Source of the DNA: Pseudomonas putida
GTDB lineage: Bacteria; Pseudomonadota; Gammaproteobacteria; Pseudomonadales; Pseudomonadaceae
Direction of reading: 5' to 3'
DNA length: 64,000 bases
Assembly: GCA_041071465.1 (NCBI GenBank)
Contig: CP163498.1
Span: forward strand, 1,764,001 to 1,828,000
Below are positions 8,643 through 18,083 of the stretch, piece by piece; within the stretch, counting starts at the first letter, position 1, and the number at the start of each line of letters is the position of its first letter. The translations under genes and the position numbers were made by a program. The notes under the pieces were generated by a model, which was given only the letters and a program-made list of their open reading frames with translations, had not been told where the DNA came from and made no database searches.

Positions 8643-9070
8643 AATTTCACCTGCACACGCCAGCGCCCGTCGTCCTCTGCACCGCTCCACTCGCCGTGCA
8701 GGGGGCGCGCGGCCACCACCGTCAGCAACAACCCTTCCTGGCTGTTCTGTACCCGCCAGCTCACCGGCTTGCCCTGCAGGCTCAGTTGCCCCTGCTGGGC
8801 CTTGCCCTGGGCCTGGAACAGCAATGCCACTGTACCTTCCACGTTCTCGCCGTGCAGCTTGGGCTCTTCGTTGAACCACAGCTGCAGGCCGTCCTGCACC
8901 ACTTGCACCTGCTGCAGCTCACGCTCGTCGGGCGTAGTCAGGCGACCAATCATTAGCCCCACCATCAAGCCGACAATCGCCAACGACAGCATCACCCGCG
9001 GGAAGGCCTTCGAACGCACGTCCGGTTCAGGGGTAGAATGCCCGTCATCTTCACGCTTGGAGCCGTGCAT
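8633..9070 (-). CDS. Small single-pass membrane protein, unknown function
   Basis: This 145-residue protein has a hydrophilic N-terminus, one membrane helix at about 27-43 (VMLSLAIVGLMVGLMIG) and a periplasmic-looking domain of about 95 residues rich in beta-strand pattern. I do not recognise a named family. A hypothetical gene occupies this place between ntrC and trmL in other pseudomonads. ATG 9070 has AAGGATG upstream. Its start overlaps the divergent trmL start by two bases, and its stop lies inside the third nrsZ module, so the two transcripts are antisense at their 3' ends. Confidence 0.75.
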   Translation of the reverse strand: MHGSKREDDGHSTPEPDVRSKAFPRVMLSLAIVGLMVGLMIGRLTTPDERELQQVQVVQDGLQLWFNEEPKLHGENVEGTVALLFQAQGKAQQGQLSLQGKPVSWRVQNSQEGLLLTVVAARPLHGEWSGAEDDGRWRVQVKLHE

Positions 9071-9530
9071 GTTTCACGTCATCCTTTTTCAACCAGAAAT
9101 TCCGCCGAATACCGGCAACATCATTCGCCTGTGCGCCAACAGCGGCTGCCACCTGCACCTGATCGAACCCATCAGTTTCGAACTGGATGACAAGCGCCTG
9201 CGCCGCGCGGGGCTGGACTACCACGAGTATGCCACGCTCAAGCGCCACGAGAGCCTGGCCGGATGCCTGGAAAGCCTGGGCAACCCACGGCTGTTCGCCT
9301 TCACCACCAAGGGCTCGCACCCCTTCCACGAAGTGGCTTACCAGCCGGGCGATGCGTTCCTGTTCGGGCCAGAGAGCCGCGGGTTGCCGGCCGAGGTGTT
9401 GGACAGCCTGCCGGCCGAACAACGCCTGCGCCTGCCGATGCGGCCGGGGTGCCGTAGCTTGAACCTGTCCAATACCGTGGCGGTGACGGTGTACGAGGCA
9501 TGGCGGCAGAACGGGTTCGCTGGTAGCTGA
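9069..9530 (+). CDS. trmL: tRNA (cytidine/uridine-34-2'-O)-methyltransferase TrmL
   Basis: This 153-residue SPOUT-class enzyme methylates the wobble ribose of tRNA-Leu. The SPOUT trefoil-knot motifs are visible: NTGNIIRLCANSG near the N-terminus, FGPESRGLP in the middle and MRPGCRSLNLSNTVAVTVYEA at the C-terminus. The length is typical for the minimal TrmL form. ATG 9069 has GGAG nine bases upstream. The open frame extends far upstream through the sRNA region, but that part is not coding. A bidirectional terminator separates the gene from convergent secB. Confidence 0.93.
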   Translation: MFHVILFQPEIPPNTGNIIRLCANSGCHLHLIEPISFELDDKRLRRAGLDYHEYATLKRHESLAGCLESLGNPRLFAFTTKGSHPFHEVAYQPGDAFLFGPESRGLPAEVLDSLPAEQRLRLPMRPGCRSLNLSNTVAVTVYEAWRQNGFAGS

Positions 9531-9547
9531 TCGCCCTTGCAGGCAAC

Positions 9548-9574
9548 AAAAAAGCGCCCCTAGAGGCGCTTTTT
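9548..9574. terminator. Bidirectional terminator between trmL and secB
   Basis: AGCGCC(CC)TAGAGGCGCT forms a short stem flanked by AAAAAA on the left and TTTTT on the right. It can end both convergent transcripts. Confidence 0.85.
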
Positions 9575-9588
9575 CGATACAGGCAGAA

Positions 9589-10074
9589 TTACTGCACGGT
9601 CGGCACTTCGCCCGCTTCCTGCATGCGCTGCATTTCTTGCGCGTACAGGGCATCGAAGTTGACAGGCGACAGCATCAGCGCCGGGAACGAACCGCGGGTC
9701 ACCAGGCTGTCCAGGGTTTCACGGGCGTAAGGGAACAGGATGTTCGGGCAGAACGCGCCCAGGGTGTGGCTCATCGAAGGCGCATCGAGGTTGGCGATCA
9801 GGAAGATACCGGCCTGCTGCACTTCAGCGATGAAGGCCACTTCGTCACCGTTCTTGACGGTTACCGACAGGGTCAGCACCACCTCGTGGAAGTCGCCTTC
9901 CAGGGCTTTCTGCTTGGTGTTCAGGTCCAGCGCAACGCTCGGCTCCCAAGTCTGGCGGAAGATCTGCGGGCTTTTCGGGGCTTCGAACGACAGGTCACGC
10001 ACATAGATGCGTTGCAGGGAGAACTGAGGGCTGTTGTCTTCTGCAGCAGCGCCGTTGGTCTGTTGGTCAGTCAT
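9589..10074 (-). CDS. secB: Protein-export chaperone SecB
   Basis: SecB keeps preproteins unfolded and hands them to SecA. The 161-residue protein shows the core pattern of the family: [19 protein letters not shown], then [28 protein letters not shown], then [31 protein letters not shown]. The length is normal. It forms a minus-strand cluster with grxC (39 bp upstream) and a rhodanese-like gene, an order conserved in pseudomonads. The linked genes handle protein export and thiol redox. Confidence 0.97.
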
Positions 10075-10113
10075 GGCAGATCCTTATCCTAATGTTTTTG
10101 AATGCAGTGCAAA

Positions 10114-10368
10114 TCAGGCCGCCAGCAGCGCGTCGAGCTTGCCGGCGCGCTCCAGGGCATAGAGGTCATCGCATCCACCGACATGGGTGCTGCCGATCCA
10201 GATCTGCGGCACCGACGTACGGCCGGCCTTCTGGCTCATCTCGGCGCGAACTTGCGGCTTGCCGTCCACCTTGATTTCCTCGAAGGCCACGCCCTTGCTC
10301 TCGAGCAGGTACTTGGCGCGCATGCAGTAGGGGCAGTAGTCGCTGGAATAGACGATGACGGGCTTCAT
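10114..10368 (-). CDS. grxC: Glutaredoxin 3
   Basis: This 84-residue glutathione-dependent disulfide reductase has the dithiol active site CPYC at residues 12-15 (YSSDYCPYCMRAK). It also has the cis-Pro motif TSVPQIWIG and GGCDDLYALERAG for glutathione binding. Size and motifs fit GrxC. It is one base downstream of the rhodanese-like gene and upstream of secB, so probably co-transcribed. Confidence 0.96.
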   Translation of the reverse strand: MKPVIVYSSDYCPYCMRAKYLLESKGVAFEEIKVDGKPQVRAEMSQKAGRTSVPQIWIGSTHVGGCDDLYALERAGKLDALLAA

Positions 10369-10369
10369 A

Positions 10370-10783
10370 TCACTTCACCAGGGGCAGGTTATCGGCTTTC
10401 CAGCTGGAAACGCCACCGCTCAGTTTGGCGGCGGTGTAGCCAGCCTTGAGCAGTTCGCGGCAGTGGGTGCCGGACTGCTGGCCCATTGCGTCGACGACGA
10501 TCAGGGTCTTTTCTTTGTGCTTCTCCAGCTCGCTCATGCGGGCGGCCAGTTTGTCCTGCGGAATGTTGATCGCACCGACGATGTGACCGGCCGAATATTC
10601 CTTGGCCGGGCGAATGTCGACCACCAGGCCCTTCTCGGCATTGACCAGGGCCGTCAGCTGGCCATTGCTCAGGCTCTGGCCGCCGCGACGGATTTCGTTG
10701 ATCAGCAGCAGGACCAGCAGAATGAGGAAGATCGCAACCAGGATGTAGTGATCTGTCGCGAATTGAATCAGGTGAGCAACCAT
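10370..10783 (-). CDS. Membrane-anchored rhodanese-like protein, active Cys absent
   Basis: The 137-residue protein has an N-terminal membrane helix (about residues 13-29, ILVAIFLILLVLLLINE) followed by a single rhodanese domain (GLVVDIRPAKEYSAGHIVGAINIP). The catalytic loop reads VVDAMGQQSGTHCREL. The Cys that normally follows the central beta-strand is missing, so sulfurtransferase activity is doubtful. One Cys remains further along the helix. I chose the ATG at 10783 (MVAHLIQFATDHY) because the longer upstream frame adds residues without family character. The gene stands directly before grxC. Confidence 0.88.
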   Translation of the reverse strand: MVAHLIQFATDHYILVAIFLILLVLLLINEIRRGGQSLSNGQLTALVNAEKGLVVDIRPAKEYSAGHIVGAINIPQDKLAARMSELEKHKEKTLIVVDAMGQQSGTHCRELLKAGYTAAKLSGGVSSWKADNLPLVK

Positions 10784-10989
10784 CAGCGGTGTTCCAGGCG
10801 ATTGAAAATGCCGGCCAGTATACACAGCCCCCCAGTGCCACCAAAGCCCGACGGGCCGGCCGGAAAGGTACCTTCATGTTGCCGCATTGGCCGCGCTGGT
10901 CAGGGAACAGGACGAATATTCGCCGCAGGTGGCGTATTTGCCCTAAAATGCGTGTCTTTATCATCTTTGAACAACCGTGAGTTTGATTG

Positions 10990-12525
10990 ATGACGAGTAC
11001 GCCCAAACCCCTGGTCCTGATCATCCTGGATGGCTTCGGCCACAGCGAAGTCCCCGAACACAACGCCATCTTTGCCGCCAATACGCCGGTCTATGATCGC
11101 CTGCGCGCTACCTTGCCGCATGGCCTCATTTCCGGCTCGGGCATGGATGTCGGCCTGCCGGACGGGCAGATGGGCAACTCCGAAGTCGGTCACATGAACC
11201 TGGGGGCCGGCCGCGTCGTCTACCAGGACTTCACCCGCGTCACCAAAGCCATCCGCGATGGCGAGTTCTTCAAAAACCCGGTGCTCACCGGTGCCGTGGA
11301 CAAGGCAGCCAGTGCCGGCAAGGCCGTGCACATCCTCGGCCTGCTGTCCGATGGTGGCGTACACAGCCACCAGGACCACCTGGTGGCCATGGCCGAACTG
11401 GCTGCGCAGCGCGGAGCGGAAAAGATCTACCTGCACGCTTTCCTCGATGGCCGCGACACCCCGCCACGCAGCGCACAGTCGTCGATCGAACTGCTCGACG
11501 CCACCTTCGCCAAACTGGGCAAGGGCCGCATCGCCAGCCTGATCGGCCGCTACTACGCCATGGACCGCGATAACCGCTGGGACCGCGTCAGCGCCGCCTA
11601 CAACCTGATCGTCGACAGCACAGCCGAATACACGGCCGACACCGCCCAGGCCGGCCTGGAAGCGGCCTACGCCCGTGACGAAAGCGACGAGTTCGTCAAA
11701 GCCACGCGCATCGGCGAAGCCGTCAAGGTTGAGGACGGCGACGCCGTGGTCTTCATGAACTTCCGCGCCGACCGTGCTCGCGAGCTGTCCCGTGCGTTTG
11801 TCGAGCCGGACTTCACTGAGTTTGCCCGCGCGCGCCTGCCGAAAATGGCGGCCTACATCGGCCTGACCCAGTACTCGGCAAAAATCCCTGCACCGGCAGC
11901 CTTTGCGCCCTCCAGCCTGAACAACGTGCTGGGCGAGTACCTGGCAAAAAACGGCAAGACCCAACTGCGCATCGCCGAAACCGAGAAGTACGCCCACGTC
12001 ACCTTCTTCTTCTCCGGCGGCCGCGAAGAGCCGTTCGAGGGCGAAGAGCGCATTCTGATCCCGTCGCCGAAGGTCGCCACCTATGACCTGCAGCCGGAAA
12101 TGAACGCACCGCAAGTGACCGATCGCATCGTCGAAGCCATCGAGCAGCAGCGCTTCGACGTGATCGTGGTCAACTACGCCAACGGCGACATGGTCGGCCA
12201 TACCGGCGTGTTCGAAGCTGCGGTCAAGGCCGTCGAAGCACTCGATACCTGCGTCGGCCGCATCGTCGATGCACTGGAGAAAGTCGGCGGCGAAGCCCTG
12301 ATCACCGCCGACCACGGCAACGTCGAGCAGATGGAAGACGAATGCACCGGCCAGGCGCACACCGCGCACACCACCGAGCCGGTACCGTTCATCTATGTGG
12401 GTAAGCGCAACCTGAAAGTGCGCGACGGTGGCGTACTGGCCGACGTGGCGCCGACCATGCTGCAACTGCTGGGGCTGGAAAAGCCGGTGGAAATGACCGG
12501 TACTTCGATTCTGGTCGACGCCTGA
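10990..12525 (+). CDS. gpmI: 2,3-bisphosphoglycerate-independent phosphoglycerate mutase
   Basis: GpmI interconverts 3- and 2-phosphoglycerate using two Mn2+ ions and a phosphoserine intermediate. The 511-residue protein has the first metal motif [11 protein letters not shown], the nucleophile Ser64 in [15 protein letters not shown], and C-terminal metal ligands in [10 protein letters not shown] and [12 protein letters not shown] 10990 is preceded in frame by TTG 10987. The ATG gives the usual length of 511. The gene starts a plus-strand run with the EnvC-like gene and ctpA. Confidence 0.97.
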   Translation: MTSTPKPLVLIILDGFGHSEVPEHNAIFAANTPVYDRLRATLPHGLISGSGMDVGLPDGQMGNSEVGHMNLGAGRVVYQDFTRVTKAIRDGEFFKNPVLTGAVDKAASAGKAVHILGLLSDGGVHSHQDHLVAMAELAAQRGAEKIYLHAFLDGRDTPPRSAQSSIELLDATFAKLGKGRIASLIGRYYAMDRDNRWDRVSAAYNLIVDSTAEYTADTAQAGLEAAYARDESDEFVKATRIGEAVKVEDGDAVVFMNFRADRARELSRAFVEPDFTEFARARLPKMAAYIGLTQYSAKIPAPAAFAPSSLNNVLGEYLAKNGKTQLRIAETEKYAHVTFFFSGGREEPFEGEERILIPSPKVATYDLQPEMNAPQVTDRIVEAIEQQRFDVIVVNYANGDMVGHTGVFEAAVKAVEALDTCVGRIVDALEKVGGEALITADHGNVEQMEDECTGQAHTAHTTEPVPFIYVGKRNLKVRDGGVLADVAPTMLQLLGLEKPVEMTGTSILVDA

Positions 12526-12667
12526 TCCCAGGCGCTGGGGCTGCCATGCAGCCCCAATGGCACATGAATTCCGGACAAACGCCCCTCTGCACCCGCAGCG
12601 AGGCGTTTTTTTTGCCGGCCCAGGCGGGCATACTAGGCCAGTCTCCATCCTTGGTACGCCAAACCCC

Positions 12668-13984
12668 ATGCTTCGCGCCCTGATTCTCCTAGCCCTGTCT
12701 TGCCTGCTCAGCCCGGCTATTGCCGATGAGCGTGCGCAGACCCAGCAGCAACTGGACGCCACCCGCCAGGACATTGCCGAGCTCAAGAAGACGCTGGGCA
12801 AGCTCCAGGAAGAAAAGGCCGGTGTGCAAAAGGACCTCAAAGCCACCGAGACCGACATCGGCAACCTCGAAAAGCAGGTGGAGGCCCTGCAGCAAGAACT
12901 AAAAAAGACTGAAGGCGAGCTGGAGCGCCTTGATACCGAGAAAAAAAAACTCCAGAGCGCCCGCGTTGAACAACAGCGGCTGATCGCCATTCAGGCCCGT
13001 TCGGCCTACCAGAACAACGGTCGCGAGGAATACCTCAAACTGCTGCTCAACCAGCAGAACCCCGAGAAGTTCGCCCGCACCCTCACGTATTACGACTACC
13101 TGAGCAAGGCGCGCCTGGAGCAATTGCGCACCTTCAACGAGACCTTGCGCCAACTGGCCAACGTCGAGCAGGACATTGCCAGCCAGCAACAACAGCTGCT
13201 GGCCCAACGCGCTGACCTCGACAGCCGTCGCCAGGCCCTGGAAACCGAGCGCAGCAAGCGCCAGCAGGTACTGGCCAAGCTCAACAGCGATGTCAAGGAC
13301 CGCGACCAGAAGCTGCAATCGCGCGAACAGGACCAGGCCGACCTGGCCAAGGTGCTTAAGACCATCGAGGAAACCCTCGCTCGCCAGGCCCGCGAAGCCG
13401 AAGAAGCACGCAAGAAGGCCCTGTTGGCGCAGCAGGAAGCGGAAAAGCGCCGCCAGCAGGAAGCGCTGGCCGCCGCCGCCGCACGCGACCGAGCCCGTGA
13501 GCCTGCAGAGCCTGTGGAGCCGCCGAAAAAAGCCCGCACCACCCTCGGCCCGCTGGTTTCCAGCGATGGCGCGAACTACGGCGGCGCTTTTTCTGCCGCG
13601 CGGGGCAAACTTCCATGGCCAGTCAATGGTCGACTGCTGGCACGCTTCGGTGATGCCCGTGGCAGCGATGCCCGTGCCAAGTGGGACGGGGTGATGATCA
13701 GCGCCAACCCAGGCACCCAGGTACGTGCGGTGCACGGCGGGCGCGTGGTATTCGCCGACTGGTTGCGCGGCGCCGGGCTTCTGGTCATTCTCGACCATGG
13801 CAACGGTTACCTGAGCCTGTACGGCCACAACCAGAGCCTGCTCAAGAGCGCCGGTGATATCGTCAAGGCTGGTGAAGCCATTTCCACCGTTGGCGACAGC
13901 GGTGGCCAGGACGCGGCAGGCTTGTACTTCGCCATTCGCCAGCAGGGTCGGCCTACCGACCCCTCGCAGTGGTGTCGGGGCTAG
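12668..13984 (+). CDS. EnvC-like murein hydrolase activator (degenerate M23/LytM)
   Basis: This exported 438-residue protein has a signal peptide (MLRALILLALSCLLSPAIA), a long coiled coil at about 25-255 rich in Gln, Glu and Lys, a Pro/Ala linker and a C-terminal LytM fold (about 310-435). Active M23 enzymes have an HxxxD and an HxH zinc site. Here the corresponding stretches read AKWDGVMI and GLYFAIR, so two ligand histidines are missing. That points to an amidase activator like EnvC rather than an endopeptidase. ATG 12668 is chosen because the signal peptide begins there, not at the upstream in-frame start 12557. ctpA follows after 78 bases. Confidence 0.88.
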   Translation: MLRALILLALSCLLSPAIADERAQTQQQLDATRQDIAELKKTLGKLQEEKAGVQKDLKATETDIGNLEKQVEALQQELKKTEGELERLDTEKKKLQSARVEQQRLIAIQARSAYQNNGREEYLKLLLNQQNPEKFARTLTYYDYLSKARLEQLRTFNETLRQLANVEQDIASQQQQLLAQRADLDSRRQALETERSKRQQVLAKLNSDVKDRDQKLQSREQDQADLAKVLKTIEETLARQAREAEEARKKALLAQQEAEKRRQQEALAAAAARDRAREPAEPVEPPKKARTTLGPLVSSDGANYGGAFSAARGKLPWPVNGRLLARFGDARGSDARAKWDGVMISANPGTQVRAVHGGRVVFADWLRGAGLLVILDHGNGYLSLYGHNQSLLKSAGDIVKAGEAISTVGDSGGQDAAGLYFAIRQQGRPTDPSQWCRG

Positions 13985-14062
13985 TCAAATTTCTACGGCG
14001 TAGCCTGAGTGCTGCGCCGATGCTCCCCAGGGAGCGCTTACAGGATCAGGAGTTCGTTCGAC

Positions 14063-15379
14063 ATGCTGCACTCGCCTCGTCTCACCCAGCTGGCCCTGTC
14101 CATCGCCCTGGCGGTCGGCGCGCCCCTGGCCACTGCCGCCGAGCCGGCCAAGGCTGCCGCAGTGCCCGCCACCGAGGTGACCGCCAAGGCACCACTGCCG
14201 TTGGAAGAACTGCGCACCTTCGCCGAGGTCATGGACCGTATCAAGGCCGCCTACGTCGAACCGGTAGACGACAAGACCCTGCTGGAAAACGCCATCAAGG
14301 GCATGCTCAGCAACCTGGACCCGCACTCGGCCTACCTTGGCCCCGAGGACTTCCAGGAGCTGCAGGAGAGCACCAGCGGCGAATTCGGCGGGCTGGGCAT
14401 CGAAGTGGGCCAGGAAGATGGCTTCATCAAGGTGGTGTCGCCGATCGACGACACCCCGGCCTCACGTGCCGGCGTGCAGGCGGGTGACCTGATCGTCAAG
14501 ATCAACGGTGCCCCGACACGCGGCCAGACCATGACCGAAGCGGTCGACAAGATGCGCGGCAAGGTCGGCGAAAAAATCACCCTGACCCTGGTGCGCGATG
14601 GCGGCAACCCGTTTGATGTGACCCTGGCCCGCGCGGTCATCCAGGTCAAGAGCGTGAAGAGCCAACTGCTGGAGAACGACTACGGTTACATCCGTATCAC
14701 CCAGTTCCAGGTCAAGACCGGCGACGAAGTGGGCAAAGCCCTGGCCAAGCTGCGCAAGGACAACGGCAAGAAGCTGCGCGGGGTAGTGCTGGACCTGCGT
14801 AACAACCCAGGTGGCGTGCTGCAGTCGGCCGTGGAAGTGGCCGACCACTTCCTGACCAAGGGCCTGATCGTCTACACCAAGGGCCGTATCGCCAACTCCG
14901 AGCTGCGCTTCTCGGCCGACCCGGCCGACGCCAGCGAAGGCGTACCCCTGGTGGTGCTGATCAACGGTGGCAGTGCCTCGGCGTCGGAAATTGTCGCCGG
15001 CGCACTGCAGGACCAGAAGCGCGCCGTGCTGATGGGGACCGACAGCTTCGGCAAAGGCTCGGTGCAGACTGTGCTGCCGCTGGCCAACGACCGTGCCCTG
15101 AAACTCACCACCGCCTTGTACTACACCCCCAACGGCCGCTCGATCCAGGCCCAGGGCATCGTACCGGACATCGAGGTGCGCCCGGCCAAGCTCACCGCCG
15201 AAGTCGACACCGAAAACTTCAAGGAAGCCGACCTGCAGGGCCACTTGGGCAACGGCAACGGCGGCGCCGACCGCCCGACGGGCAGCAGCAAACGCAAGGA
15301 ACGTCCGCAGGACGATGACTTCCAACTGAGCCAGGCGCTGAGCCTGCTCAAAGGGCTGAACATCACCTCGGGCAAATGA
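14063..15379 (+). CDS. ctpA: Carboxy-terminal processing protease, S41 family
   Basis: This periplasmic Ser/Lys protease cleaves at C-termini. In pseudomonads, CtpA-type enzymes trim peptidoglycan hydrolases. The 438-residue protein has a signal peptide (to about residue 25), a PDZ domain with GLGIEVGQEDG and SRAGVQAGDLIVKING, and an S41 domain. The catalytic Ser lies in GGSASASEI (residues 302-310) and the Lys in DSFGKGSVQT. ATG 14063 starts the signal peptide. The upstream in-frame start at 14009 does not. The gene follows the EnvC-like gene and overlaps the next gene by four bases (ATGA), suggesting one envelope-remodelling operon. Confidence 0.93.
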   Translation: MLHSPRLTQLALSIALAVGAPLATAAEPAKAAAVPATEVTAKAPLPLEELRTFAEVMDRIKAAYVEPVDDKTLLENAIKGMLSNLDPHSAYLGPEDFQELQESTSGEFGGLGIEVGQEDGFIKVVSPIDDTPASRAGVQAGDLIVKINGAPTRGQTMTEAVDKMRGKVGEKITLTLVRDGGNPFDVTLARAVIQVKSVKSQLLENDYGYIRITQFQVKTGDEVGKALAKLRKDNGKKLRGVVLDLRNNPGGVLQSAVEVADHFLTKGLIVYTKGRIANSELRFSADPADASEGVPLVVLINGGSASASEIVAGALQDQKRAVLMGTDSFGKGSVQTVLPLANDRALKLTTALYYTPNGRSIQAQGIVPDIEVRPAKLTAEVDTENFKEADLQGHLGNGNGGADRPTGSSKRKERPQDDDFQLSQALSLLKGLNITSGK

Positions 15380-16155
15380 TTCACGCGATGCGTTACCTGC
15401 TGTGTCTGTTGTTGTGCCTGTTGGCCGGAGTCGCGCAAGCGGCGCCGGCCGCCAAGGCCTACCTGAGCATCATCATCGACGACCTGGGCCAGAGCAGCGA
15501 GCGCGACAACCGCACCCTCGCCCTCCCCGGCCCAGTCACGATGGCGATCATGCCCGACACCCCCCACGCCAGCGATTTCGCCCGCCAGGCCCACAGGGCC
15601 GGCAAGACGGTGATCCTGCACATGCCCATGGACCCGGCCACCGGGCCCTACGCCTGGCACCCCGGCGCGCCATTGCCGGAACTTGCCAGCCGCTTGCAAG
15701 CCGCCCTGGCCAAAGTCCCCTACGCAGCGGGCATCAACAACCACATGGGCAGCCGCATGACGGCACAACGTGAACCCATGGCCTGGCTGATGGGCGAACT
15801 GCAGCAACGCCACCTGTTCTTCGTCGACAGCCGCACCAGCGCCGCCACCGTGGCGGCGGCCGAGGCCCAACGCATTGGCCTGGCGCACGTGTCGCGGGAT
15901 GTATTCCTGGACGACGTGCGCACCCCGGAGGCCATCGCCGCCCAGTTGCAACAAGGCGTCGCGCTCGCCCGCAAGCAGGGGTCGGCTGTGCTGATCGGGC
16001 ATCCCTACCCGCAGACGCTGCAAGTGCTGGAAAGCGCGATGCCTGGTCTCAAACACCAAGGCATCGAGCTGATCCCACTGCGCCAGATGATCGCCGAACG
16101 CAGTAACAAGGCGATGCCGGCACATGGCCGACAGGGCGTGTATCAGAACCGCTGA
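15376..16155 (+). CDS. Divergent polysaccharide deacetylase family protein
   Basis: The 259-residue exported protein has a signal peptide (about 1-22, LLCLLLCLLAGVAQAAP) followed by a carbohydrate-esterase-4-like fold of the divergent family (formerly DUF610). Conserved features are LSIIIDDLGQ, VILHMPMDP, GINNHMGSRMT and FFVDSRTS. They include the DD and NNH positions thought to bind metal. Its substrate is not established. In many gammaproteobacteria it lies next to EnvC and CtpA genes, as here. The start overlaps the ctpA stop. The neighbour on the right is convergent, 47 bases away. Confidence 0.88.
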   Translation: MIHAMRYLLCLLLCLLAGVAQAAPAAKAYLSIIIDDLGQSSERDNRTLALPGPVTMAIMPDTPHASDFARQAHRAGKTVILHMPMDPATGPYAWHPGAPLPELASRLQAALAKVPYAAGINNHMGSRMTAQREPMAWLMGELQQRHLFFVDSRTSAATVAAAEAQRIGLAHVSRDVFLDDVRTPEAIAAQLQQGVALARKQGSAVLIGHPYPQTLQVLESAMPGLKHQGIELIPLRQMIAERSNKAMPAHGRQGVYQNR

Positions 16156-16202
16156 AGGCCGGTAGCACAAGCACTTGCCTGCAGTAAGTGCGCGCCAGCT
16201 CT

Positions 16203-18083
16203 TCACTCGAAGGGAATCAGACCCTCGACATCCGCCCAGCGCAGATTACCGCGATAAATGGCCAGCAGTTCACCGGCGCTGGCAGCAGCGCGCAGCTGTG
16301 CCTCCCGCCCCAGCGTGCGCTGCGCCCACAGTTTGAGATGTCCCTTGCTGAACTGCCGCACAGGCGTGTCGGCGGCCGGGTAGTGGAAGTGTGCTTCCCA
16401 TAACCCCGCACCCTTGGCCTTGCCGGGCGCGGGCACGCGTCGAATCTCGAACACATCGAGAAAATCACCGGCGCCCAGTGGCTTGCGGGTCACGGTCCGA
16501 GTGATCCGGACCTGCTCCTGCTCCACCAGAAACCGGAGGCTGTTGGCCGAAGGATGGCTGGTCGAGGTGTAAGTGGAAATCAGGTAATCCCGCTGCACCG
16601 ATTCCAGGCGCTCGATGTCGTCGGCCAGGCGACTGCCAAACTCGCTTTCGATGCCAGCCCGCTTCAGCAGCTTCCCAGCCTCCTCCAGCTGGCTGACATG
16701 ATGGTCGATGATGGTACGGATACCAAACGGGTCTTCTGCCTTGGCATACTTGCGCACAAGACGAATCACACCATCGACCTGCTTCAGCGCGGCCCTGGCC
16801 TTACCCCTGGCGAGCCCTGCATTGACGGCTGCTTCGGTGCCTTGCTCCTCCGCCACCGCAGGACGTTGCTCAACGAACCTATCGCCGTCCTGGCGGAACG
16901 TGCGCAGCACCTGACCCGTGACATCATGCTGCTGAACAACCCGCTCGCCAGAAACCTCGACTTCCTCGCCCACTACACTGCGCCCGTCATAGGTACGCGC
17001 TATGCGCAAGGTGCCAGGGCGCTGGGCATACAGACGCGTCTTGGGCTGCGCCGGAGTCGATAGCTCAAGCTCGCGCACCACCTGCGCAAGCAGCTGTTCG
17101 GCCTGGCTGGTCAGCCTGTGCAGCACGTCCTTGTATTGCGCGACCTTGGCCTCTACCAACAGCTCGGGAGATGTTTCGGCCAGATAATCCAAGCGTGCCC
17201 GGGTGCTCTGGTAGGTATCCAAGGTACTGCTCAGTACCTGCTGTTGAGTGGTCAATGGCAGGCCGTCGGCGGTGATCAACTCTTCATGGGCGGCGCCTGC
17301 ACTCTTGAGCTCGTCACCAGCCAGATAATCCAGCGCCTGAATCAATTCCCGCTCGTCCACCGGGGCCTCACGCGTCAGGCTCAGTTCACCAAGGTCCAGC
17401 AAGCTCCGCAGGCGCAAGCCGATACCGCTGAGCTTGCGGCTATCCTGCAGAAACTTCAGGACGGTACGCTTCTCCACCCTCGTATCGAGCACCGCGTCCC
17501 ATAGCACGAGACCGTCGCTCTGCAAGCTCTCAATCAGCACATCCAGCACCTCGGACACTTCGATCAGATCCAGCTGCCAGCTCAGCACCTTTTCCAACTT
17601 CGCCCTGGCAAACCGATAGTGATTGAGCTCTTCGGCACTCTCCGGCTTGGCGGCCATGCCATTGAGCACATCAGGCAGATCCGCCTCGTTCACCTGCATC
17701 ACGGCTTCGTTGTAGAACCCCACGCCGTAATCGATCAACTCATGACGTATGATGCCCCGCTGACGGGGCAGCACAGCGAACAACGCCTGAGACGCAAAGC
17801 GCTGCTCACTCATTGAAGTCATCACGTCATCCAACCTTATGGTGCAGTCCACCATCTTCTTGAGGTCATCCAGGGAAAGCGCCTTCGCAATGGCAACTTC
17901 CCCCTGGACGCTGGCAATCCGCTCATCGAACTTCGCTGCCAGGCTCGAATCGGTGATCGACTGGGCATGCTGGCGCAGCCGATCGAGCTCTGCTTCCTTG
18001 GCCTTGACCTTGTCCTTGCTCGCCTCGAAGAAATTGCCCAGGGTGTTGCGCTCTGCAAGCAACTCGTTCTGGCGCTGGTTCAA
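16203..18083 (-). pseudogene. C-terminal part of a split toxin-like gene
   Basis: The 626-codon frame begins only with a TTG at 18083 that overlaps the upstream stop (TTGA). The same frame reads well further upstream (GPKSRLELAQRKNKSDFEQ just before the TTG), so coding capacity did not begin here. The product starts with a charged coiled coil (about 1-60) and is alpha-helical, with no recognised catalytic motif and no membrane segment. One extra G in the G5 run at 18142-18146 would fuse it to the 933-codon frame upstream, giving about 1,559 residues. I therefore treat both as one gene broken by a frameshift. Re-initiation at TTG cannot be ruled out. Confidence 0.6.

Noticed and set aside
8406..8879. 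157-codon minus-strand frame across the repeats (repeated ISRPACT peptide)
   Set aside because: The repeat peptide follows from the DNA repeats. The real minus-strand gene ends at 8633 in another frame, and this frame has no plausible start or family.
12536..12556. GGGGCTGC...GCAGCCCC hairpin after gpmI
   Set aside because: It resembles REP remnants and has no T run. The downstream gene starts only 112 bases later, so it may not stop transcription.
10900..12990. 696-codon minus-strand frame opposite gpmI
   Set aside because: Antisense to gpmI with no family feature. gpmI has clear catalytic motifs in the plus frame.
16169..16189. GCACTT...AAGTGC hairpin between the deacetylase and toxin genes
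   Set aside because: Only a 6-bp stem with a 9-base loop and no T run.
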